A stretch of 64,000 bases of DNA from assembly GCA_037954235.1 (NCBI GenBank), contig JBBMOA010000002.1, positions 19,936,509-20,000,508 of the forward strand, given 5' to 3'. The DNA is from Aulostomus chinensis (taxonomy: Eukaryota > Chordata > Actinopteri > Syngnathiformes > Aulostomidae). Each line of letters opens with the position of its first letter. Positions within the stretch are counted from its first letter, which is position 1. The position numbers were made by a program, and so were the translations under genes. Below are positions 55,726 to 64,000 of this stretch, in pieces. Below the pieces are notes generated by a model, which saw nothing but the letters and a program-made list of their open reading frames with translations, was not told where the DNA came from and did no database searches.

Positions 55726-58700
55726 GGACAGATTCTTTAACTTTTCTGTGCTCTCCTCTAAGATAGCCTCCACAGATTTCCTGTTCTCTTTTGACCCTTC
55801 AAAGGGTACATCAGAGTCCCCGCCAACTTTTTGGCAAATAGTTCTGTTGGCCAAAGTGCCAGGAGAATGCTCAGGTAGTAAAACCAAAAGTCGGATCGTG
55901 TTCCCATGACGATCCAACAGTTTCCACAACAGTGAGTCTGTGAATGTGACCTGATGGTCAGTTGAATCAGAACTCTCGACAAAAATCTAAACAAAATGCA
56001 AAACAGGAGAAAAAGAAGTCAAATAGCCACAAAAAAATCGACACAATAATGTGAGCACTCAAGTCAGAGAGAAAAACAGCGTATGGACCTTGTTACTCCT
56101 GAAGAAACCCTCCGCTTTCAGTGTTTTGTTTGGAACATAGAGGAGTCGGAGGTCATTATAGCAGCGCTCCAGTACCACCCGCATAGTGTCTGCAGCTAGC
56201 CCTGTTGCCTGAGAACAAACACACCAGAATGCCTCGATGAAGTACTGATCTCAAATTCTTACAGGTTAGAAATGCCGAGATATGATGTTAAAGAATGAAG
56301 AAGTCACAGCCAAGACCAGGGAACCTGTGCAATGAGTTGTTTGAATTCAGAGATGGTCTGGTTCAGGTACGCCCGAACACTGATTTGAGGGGCGATGCTC
56401 TCAGCCTTCAGATCCACAACGTGAACCTTCACCATCACCTCTGGGGGGAACAGCAGCACAGTTGCATGCAGAAATAAATTTAAAAAAAAAAAATCTTGCA
56501 CATAATAACAACTGAATGATACTTTGTAAAACATGATTATCTCCATCACCTCTCGCTGACTGTGCAGTACCAGGCTACTGACCTCCAGGTTTGTAAGGCA
56601 GGAACGCTTGCTCTGGCCTGCGGGTCTCAAGCAGCAAGTCAAACATATACGAGGACTTGACTCCTCCCAGCAGCAGGCCCATAGGTGTGTCCTCCTCACC
56701 CTCATACGAGCGCTCCAGGTACTCGTGGAACTCATCGTATTTGACCAAGCGACAGCAGTCCAGGGGTACCACTCCCTCCAGCTCCATCAGCTAAAACATG
56801 GACCATGACCAGTGTTAATCCAAGCTCAAATCAGCTGTATTTACTGTAATAACATGTGGCCACTTAAAGCATGTTCTTTTTTCTTTGTTAATGTTACATT
56901 CATGTTATGTCATAGGCAGGTGAAAGTCTCACTAAAAGATATTGTGACAAACCTTGTAGGCCATCTCTGTTGCTTCTTGGAGAGTTTTGTCCTTGTGCAC
57001 TTCTAGCTTGCTCTCCATCATCATCTTCACAGGATGCACACAGAAAAGCTTGATCTGATGGCAAAAAAAGCAAGAGAGCAATATAAGATCAACTTATCTC
57101 AATGCAGATGTGATGTCTCATCTGAACCTCATTCAGGGGCAGAATGATTGATCTTGAATCAAGCCAAAGGATCGTGTACCTTGCAAGTGTTGCGTTCGAT
57201 CTCCCTCTGTCTCTTTTCCTGCTCTTCAGACTCTTTCTCCTTCTGAACCAAACCCTTTATGTGCTCTGGAAAGTCTTCCACAGCTAAATACTCTACAGAC
57301 AAGACACAAACATAGTGATCTTGAATTCATAATCAAATAACAACCAGTGACTGTTGAATATAGTTTTGCACATCCCTACAAATCGTACACACTAGATTTG
57401 TAGCAAATAAAGATATAATACTGCGTCAATTAAAATGTACTGTCCTTCTTCACAGTATCAAAAGACAAACTACGCACTGAAAAATCATGAGCAAGTAACA
57501 TTAACGACAACATCTAGAGGCCCTCAGTCATCACAGTCCTGGTGGTGAGAATGAATAAATACACTTCTTACTTGCGTTTCTTGAGGGATCTTTCAATCTA
57601 TAAATCAGCATGTATGCATTTGTAGAGCTGTTGGGAAAGAAAAGATTAAAGAAATGAATGTAAGAAAGTATATTCAAAAAGAAATAACTGCGCTTTTCCA
57701 CCACATACTACCAGCTTGCCTCGACTATACATATCCACTGCCCATAACCTCTCTGTGTAGCTGGTCATCATAGCAACCACGGCGTCATTTGGTGGTCATT
57801 CAATCGAGCAGACCAGCAAATTTCAGAAACATTTCAGCAACTGTAGTAGCTTGTCATGCTATGATGACAATTCCGAACAATCGGTGATGCGCAGTACTTT
57901 CACATTACCTCTTCATACCGTCTGAGCTTCATATTGTCCCCATTCATAATGTAGACAATAATTTCATGAGCTGTGACCCATCTGATATTAATCAGAAAAT
58001 TCATCTTATGACCTGTCCGAGGCTCCAATTAACCACAGGAGCAGAAACTGTAATCTGTGTATTACTAATCTACAAGGTTTGCTTGGAGGACAGTAGAGCC
58101 TGTGCCATGTGAGGGGAAAGTGCCTGAAGAGTGATTAAGGATCCTCTTGTGTCAAACCACTGAAAAACAGAGACAACTGACCTTGCAAAGGCACTGGAAT
58201 AATAGCCTCTGCTCCCTGAGGACCCCCCATAAGTCTTTCTGATATCGTCCTGGGTGATCTGTTGAAAAAAAAAGCAAGGTGCAGACAATGATTCAACAAG
58301 TACCATCGTGGTGACAATGATTAGCATATAAAACTGATGTGAGGAGCATTTGTGACAGTCTGTCTAGTCATCCAGGCCATTGTATATCCAGAGGGGCTGA
58401 TTCAAACACAGGAATTGTTGCAGACAAACACAAATCTACAAGTCCAATTGTTCTCAACCCTCCCGGATATTTGAGACTGAAATAGTCTGGTGCGTCACTT
58501 TGTCCGACATAGAAGTGTTCAAGGAGGACTCAATGGATCATTCAAGGGCTCAAACTGACCTTGCTAACGTGCTGATCATTGAAACTGTACCACTGGCCAT
58601 CGCTGAAGGATTTAATACAGGCGTAGTAGTGGCCGCCCGCTGCACTACCCGAATGGACCATGACAGAGAACAGCTCAAAGGTCAGCAAACTCTACAATCA

Positions 58701-61700
58701 GATAAAAGAGTATTGGTTTTGTTCGGACAAAAGAAATAACCAACTTGTGACATCATCAAACTCAACATGAAAAACAACGGATTGTCAGCAGTTATGAATG
58801 CAGTTGGAAAGACAGCTACACTTGCAGAGATAAATTCAGAAGAAATTAGCATCATGAAGAGCCAGTGTTCAAAGGACTTTTTTCCCCAGGCACCCTTCTG
58901 AAAATACCCAGCTGGGAGCGCTTGAGAGCTCTTTAGAAGCACAGCATTTTTTCAGCTGTGATGCTTTGGTTGCTAATATCAGCTGATGTAAAAAATGTGT
59001 GCACATGGTAGAGTCCTCGCTCTGAGTTAAACAAAGCCTGAGCCACACAGGGGGAGATGATGGACCCATCAGTCCGTGTGGATCCAAGAGATTTTAGGGG
59101 TGAGGAAACATTTAAGCAAATTTGTGCACTTGTACATGTAGGATGCAACAACAAAAAACAACAAAAATTCTACTTGCAAGACAGCCTCCCTTGCCTTGCC
59201 ATGCTGGTGGCCTTTGTAGTTTAGCATAAACATGCAGTGCTCCCAACACAAGCAGTCAGTAAAAAAGTGGCTGTGGTAGTAAAAAGTAGATGTAGTTCAT
59301 CATTCAGTTGTATTTTATAAAACAGAATTGTCATTCCTCCTTGTGCCTTATGGGATCTGCATTTGCCATCAGTCTCCACTATGTTACTGCCATTAAAATT
59401 AGAACATTTACAATCGGCCTGACACTTCAGCGAGTGATGGGAGTGTTTACCTTTGGCTTCAGCACCCTCTCTGAGCCGCTGGTGCTATCCAGGCAAATGC
59501 CCTCATCCACACAATCATCAGTGGAAAAATCATTGCTCATCTGGTCGCTGTGGCAACTGCCTTCATTCTCAGCTCCACTGTCAGTGCAGCTTTCTGTCTG
59601 AGGTGACTTCTGGACAGAACGCCATTTAAAAACAGAACACAGTGCATTTACTATGATCTTTGATACTCTGCAAATCTCTGGAGTCAACACTGTACACACA
59701 GAGAGCAAGAGAGAGAGAGCGAGAGACATGTTTTTTTTTTTAAATTTTATCCACATTCAAGTCAGCAGCGGGCTAAACGGAAGTCGCTGTCTCAGCCAGC
59801 TTAAGTGTCTGGTGTGCATGCTCAGTGTGCATCCCTCTGCCAGCGTGGGAATGTGGCCAAACAAACTCCATGTACAGTGAAATACAGAGATTTGCCCAGC
59901 GTGGATTAGCTTAATGTGCATTGCATTACCTTGTTTGGTGATGTTTTCGATGTATGGGATGGTTATATATGGGAAAAAATGAATGCTCAACTTTCAATTA
60001 CATCCTCAAAAAAAAAAAAAAAAAAGCTCATAAATTACCGGTGCATGCAACGGTGCAGAGCTGCATTTGGATTCAGTTTAAGTTTTTCCTCGGGTACAAC
60101 CAATCCGTGTGTGACGCTGAACTGCTGGCTGCTCACGTGCTGCTCGTGCCAGCTCGGTCTTTCTATCTGGGCTTGTCTTTGGTAATGACCATCAATAACA
60201 GAATGTAACCTTCCATTTAAATATGAATTGCTGCCCAAAAAAGGAGAGTTCTAAACCAAGAACAGTCTATTTTTTACCCTTGCAGAGAGAGAAAATAACT
60301 CCTTCGGATTGGCAACGGCTTTAAGATTTATGCATGTGGATTGGAATGATGTTAGAGCCAATCTGTGCATCACTAATAGGAGAGTTCACACTGGGTGAGT
60401 GGTAATTCTCAGCTTTGGGATATAAATAAAAGAACCACCCTGGTTCACAAAGGCTGCTGCAAACCAGATGGAATTTTAAATAATTCTATGTCCTGAAGAC
60501 TTTTGCCTTCAAATATTGTTGTACATTATAGCAGACATGTATGAAATCACCTCATCTTCCACATCAATGAATGGACTCATGTCGAGCTCGTCTGGGAAAG
60601 TCATGCGGTCGTTCAGCTTGATGCGATGCATAGTGGTGTAGTCAAAATCAAATCGCTTCAGTTGCAGTGTCAGCAGGTACGGAAAATGCAGAAATCTCAG
60701 ACCCTGTGCAGAGAAACATTTATCAGAGATGAAGAGGCAGGTCAAAAGCAGAACACTGTATTCTCTGAACATCACGTTTCAGTGTGTTCTCACCTTTCGA
60801 GCATCACATTTCTTTTTGCAGCGTTCACAGAAGTACTGGTTGGGCCCATCCAGAGTTTCTGGCTGGATGAATGCCTGCAGAGCTTCCTCCTGTGGCAGCA
60901 AAATGAGGGTCAGGTCCATTTGGATTGTGGGCTATTTGATACAGCTACTAAATGGTTATACATTTTGCTTCCAGTACTGAAGTCAAGGCCCCTTTGATGT
61001 GATGCTAATATGTCAATTGTCAAAAGAAATTCAACATGGAGGGAAACGTACCACACTGCCGTAGGCCTGGCTGGCTCCAAAGGGTCTGATTACAAGAGGG
61101 ATGTCCAGGTATGTATCAATCCTCCAGCTCTCGTAGCCGCACTCCAAACAACGGACATAATCCTTGAGCTTGCCCTGGTACAGCTGGTTGATCAAGTCAG
61201 CCTGAGGACAGGAAGGCACGCAGTCAGACGTGTTTCACATTTTCTTTTGGTTTATAAAATGCAATTCCTTACAAATGATAGAAGGCCTCAATGTGTATTA
61301 ACTGCTGCATAACACTGCCTACCAGTAGGCCTGGGCGATTTATCGATTTTATCAATTCAAGTTTTTTGTTGCGGACGATTTAAAAAATAAAAAATTAGAA
61401 GTTTTTAACTCCTCTTGCTACGGCGCACTTTTTGTCCCCCAGGAGCTTCCATGGCTTTCCCCCCTCTCCCCTCCCTCTTGTTTCCTGCGCACGCATAGCA
61501 GCAACATGGATAACGAGAGCGAGAAGTTTGTTTCCAAGAAAAGAGTACAATTGTAAGCGGTTTGGAACTGGTTTGGGTTTGCGGCGACAGACGTTGAACA
61601 AGTGACTGCACGCTGCAAAGTTTGTCTGAACCCCATTGCAACAAAATGCAGCAGCACAACAAACTTATTTCAGCATCTAAAACAGAGGCATGCAGCTGTG

Positions 61701-63813
61701 TGGGAGAAATGCGAGGGGAACAAGACCGCTATAACCAACAAAATCCCACAGAAAAAACAGCTTACTGTGGTGGAATCATTTACCCACAGGGAAAAATCTG
61801 AAAAAAATCGTGAATCGAATTTTTTGTGACAAAATCAGAGATTTTATTTTTAGTCCATATCGCCCAGTCAGAAATATTAAGAAAGGTACAATTTTACTTT
61901 TCTCCCGATCACGTGAGAGCCTCAATATCAAAATCAAAAAGTTCTCATCTGTCATAAAGCTGCCTTTTCAGATTCGAAACTGGACTTCTGTAACAGTCAT
62001 ATTACATAGGACAGAGGACATGTGATTGTCATGTTAAGAATGTGTGGACTGTGTACCAGTTATCATGTAAAAGGTTGAAAGATATTACATCAGTTGGATT
62101 TGATGTTAACTACACTGGCTGACATGAAGGGCCCATGTTAGCTTAGCTTGATCTTAGGTTACTCTGAATACAGTGTAGCTTTAAGAGCATTCAGACTTTC
62201 TCAGCTGCTACCTTTGATGAACTTTGTTTATAAGTGAAAAAAAGCACTTGACATCTGGTCAGTTTTCATCAATTTAAGCTATTTTCTTTCAAAAGATTTG
62301 AACTGCAGTTAGAATGTTGACATGCTGACATTTATTAAGTCTCATTTAGCAAGACAGCTTGTTCATGAAGCGTACTAGTACAGTGACATGTTAACATAAA
62401 TTCAATAAACAAGCCAGGTTTGCTTTACAGGAGAATTCAATTTAACTAATAAAGGTCTGTTAACTAGTCATGAGGAGTGTTTGTAACGTTCCTTGGTAAC
62501 ACATGTATCCCTTACTGTTATTTATTTTTTCAGTGAGGCTTAATCACGGGTTTATTTTGTCCCAACTAGGAGCTCATGAGTGCAGACCACATGGCTGAAC
62601 AAATGCACATGGGATTAAGTGTTTGCAGTTTATAGCTCACTCCTGAGATAAGAAACAGCGAACCCTAAGGCCTCCAGGCCCTTTTCACTTTTCCCACAGT
62701 GGGCCTTTTGTTTTGATCGTGGGGGGAGCCATTGGACTGGCTGCTGATTTTCTGTTGTCAAAAATCTCAGTTAACTTCTTGCTTTCTCCTACTTGCTCTG
62801 TCTGCTTCCATTTCTGCTCCAGGGCATCAAACATAACTCTGCACAGTTCCTGGACGTCATGTTGTTGCCAAGCTAAAACAAAAAAAAAAGAAGAGCACAA
62901 TATGTACAACTGAGCACACAAAGCAGAGGTACGTGATCCTTCTCCCACAAATAAACACACACAGACACATGTGAGTGCAGTCAAAATAGAGCATAACAGC
63001 TCACCCTCACTGCTGTCCCAGCCAAAGCTCCGCGTCACATCAGTGGTCTCGATGGCCCGTTTCTTACTAGTCTGCAGGAGAACAAACAACCTTTGCAGCT
63101 GGTAGGGGATGCTGGTGACTGGGTCTTCTTCTGACTCCTCAAACTCCCAGCTGAAGTTGGAGACAAGTTAAAAACAAAAGTTTAGTGCCAAAAGAGTAGC
63201 AATACCATACTGTAAGTAAAGACCTCCAAGTGACAAGTTCCTTACTTGTAGAGCGCATTTCTGAACTCTGGGGTCATGAACAGTGTTTGAAGGAGGCTGT
63301 TCAGATAACAGGTCATAGCTTGGTTGACCAGGCCCACATATCCTAGAGTGGAGGAAACAGAGGATTATTAAGATGTCAGCTGCGGTTGTTCAAAAAGGAA
63401 TGATGAAGCAGATTTTACTCTCAGCCTAAACTCACCTGTCTCTGATTTGCTGAGGATGGAGGAGTACGAGTAAGATGGACTACTATAGTCACCGCTGCAG
63501 CCTGGAGCACCGTCTCTGGGAAGGGGCCCAATAAAGCGCTCCTGAGAGCTGTCATCCAGTCCACTGCTATCTGCTGTGCCTGACTCATCCTGCATGCACA
63601 AACATAGAGGGGAAGCTTTTAATCAACAATAACCAGAAGGACCAACCTCATCACATCAGATTGTACTTAACAACAACCAAATCCTCAACCACTCACCGAT
63701 GCAACTTGGGGCTGCTCTCCATCTTTGTCTGTAAGCTGGAGGAAATTCCTCTTACCACCAGGCTCAAATCCGGAATCCAAGAGAGACATCTCACTGCTGT
63801 GGTCCAGTGGTGC
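51771..63813 (-). CDS. usp47: Ubiquitin carboxyl-terminal hydrolase 47, 26 exons, 5' end outside window
   Basis: A cysteine deubiquitinase (peptidase C19) that stabilises DNA polymerase beta for base excision repair and acts on beta-catenin, E-cadherin and other substrates. Exons, 5' to 3': 63813-63697, 63589-63436, 63342-63246, 63150-63005, 62872-62793, 61201-61052, 60889-60794, 60703-60551, 59609-59451, 58691-58560, 58258-58182, 57627-57572, 57292-57180, 57054-56953, 56790-56583, 56440-56325, 56208-56089, 55986-55107, 54863-54688, 54608-54528, 54419-54304, 54189-54071, 53604-53474, 53278-53231, 52524-52394, 51945-51771. Phases join throughout: 3933 nt, 1310 residues. Only a short N-terminal piece (about a dozen residues in human) is missing. 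In-window C102 and H405 are the catalytic Cys and His. Similarity to human USP47 is very high except for the low-complexity middle, where a 30-Gln tract replaces about four. Confidence 0.97.
53180..53212 (-). repeat. usp47: (CA)n just downstream of a 48-nt usp47 exon
   Basis: A GT run on the plus strand reads CA on the usp47 transcript, starting about 19 nt after the 5' splice site of the 48-nt exon 24 (53278-53231). Confidence 0.92.
55107..55986 (-). other. usp47: usp47 large exon 18: low-complexity linker
   Basis: This 880-nt exon encodes [20 protein letters not shown], then [18 protein letters not shown], the Q30 tract, a Ser/Asp/Glu-rich disordered region and the conserved block [20 protein letters not shown] and [20 protein letters not shown]. 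These blocks also occur in human USP47. The intervening part varies. Many Ser/Thr next to acidic residues suggest CK2-type phosphorylation, which is inferred. Confidence 0.92.
55633..55722 (-). repeat. usp47: Polyglutamine tract of 30 residues in USP47
   Basis: Thirty Gln codons, residues 781-810 in window numbering, made of mixed CAG and CAA. It follows the conserved KLKNLSL and precedes GSSTSDSQK. The antisense reading is poly-Cys, a shadow. Confidence 0.95.
61325..61875 (+). mobile_element. hAT-derived fragment with BED zinc finger in usp47 intron
   Basis: The left end CTGGGCGATTTATCGATTTT and right end ATATCGCCCAG are inverted counterparts (CTGGGCGAT). Between them a plus-strand frame at about 61602-61829 encodes CKVCLNPI...[15 protein letters not shown], with the C-x2-C...H-x4-H pattern of a BED-type zinc finger found at the start of hAT and ZBED transposases, followed by the typical QLTVVESF linker. 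The catalytic RNase-H-like and dimerisation domains are absent, so it is an internally deleted, non-autonomous copy, antisense to usp47. Confidence 0.8.
61602..61829 (+). pseudogene. Partial hAT/ZBED BED-finger coding remnant
   Basis: The 75-codon frame has Cys pair CKVC, then HLKQRH as the His pair, and the downstream [19 protein letters not shown] linker. The upstream frame continues to the left with more basic residues ([12 protein letters not shown] around 61518-61555), interrupted by a stop. An intact finger without a transposase is common in deleted hAT copies; there is no sign of expression. Confidence 0.7.
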
Positions 63814-64000
63814 CTAGAAACACAATACAAAAATCACCAGTCCTGACATTTTCACCTCAACAATTCCAAGAAATGCAAACACAGCAATAAAAGAAACAGG
63901 CTTCTATTGACTGCGAACACCAGAAACTCACAAGAAGACTTAAAGTCGCCCTGAAATCATTTTCAGTAAATTCTTGGTATTGATGCATACAAGGAAAGTA

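Larger units (their letters stand above)
57572..63342 (-). other. usp47: usp47 exons 3-12: USP catalytic domain
   Basis: The Cys box is [20 protein letters not shown] (in-window C102) and the His box is [20 protein letters not shown] (H405), with the DQHV that follows. The finger region has two CxxC pairs: RCLECGY and [13 protein letters not shown]. The core also carries [18 protein letters not shown] and [20 protein letters not shown]. An acidic insertion ([17 protein letters not shown] and [16 protein letters not shown]) sits before the His box, as in human. Nothing suggests loss of activity. Confidence 0.95.

Noticed and set aside
55622..55909. Plus-strand poly-Cys protein
   Set aside because: Antisense of the usp47 polyglutamine exon.

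Overview
This is a vertebrate nuclear window, most likely from a teleost fish. Three intron-rich, GT-AG spliced genes can be read: a MICAL2-type F-actin monooxygenase (minus, coding 36957 to 11582), a Dickkopf-3 (dkk3) gene (plus, coding 45872 to 49070) and usp47 (minus, coding 63813 to 51771, first coding exon outside the window). The same three genes are neighbours in human 11p15 in the same relative orientations: MICAL2 and DKK3 head to head, DKK3 and USP47 tail to tail. Short introns, abundant CA/GT microsatellites, a 5'-truncated non-LTR element typical of fish, tRNA-headed SINEs ending in GGAT repeats and foldback MITEs all suggest a fish. I cannot name the species or decide between the a and b ohnologues.

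Layout. 1-11300 is gene-poor: microsatellites, a LINE fragment with an internal 37-bp minisatellite, two SINE copies and a perfect 77-bp foldback. 11582-36957 is the coding part of mical2 in 20 exons. My splice model stays in frame throughout and gives 1064 residues: FAD monooxygenase, CH, basic NLS-like linker, proline-rich linker, LIM and an unusual hydrophobic tail. Its introns carry several copies of one foldback MITE family, a SINE fragment and microsatellites. 36970-44500 looks like a long first intron leading to a GC-rich candidate 5' exon. 44600-45870 lies between the two divergent genes and holds five GTCAYGTGACC-type motifs. 45872-49070 encodes dkk3 in 7 exons (272 residues). 49800-51770 is intergenic plus probable usp47 3' UTR. 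51771-63813 holds 26 usp47 coding exons (1310 residues in the window), including a 30-glutamine tract and a hAT-derived fragment in one intron.

Functions. The genes do not form a pathway. MICAL2 oxidises actin methionines and so drives filament disassembly and SRF/MRTF signalling. DKK3 is a secreted two-domain cysteine-rich Dickkopf-family glycoprotein. USP47 is a cysteine deubiquitinase acting on DNA polymerase beta, beta-catenin and other substrates. The most notable observations are the SINE target-site duplications (including a 5'-truncated copy), the perfect foldback, the motif cluster between the divergent promoters, the long polyQ in usp47, splice sites flanked by UG, CA or GTT repeats, and the unrecognised MICAL tail. 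All gene models are read by eye; no alignment, RNA or database evidence was available.
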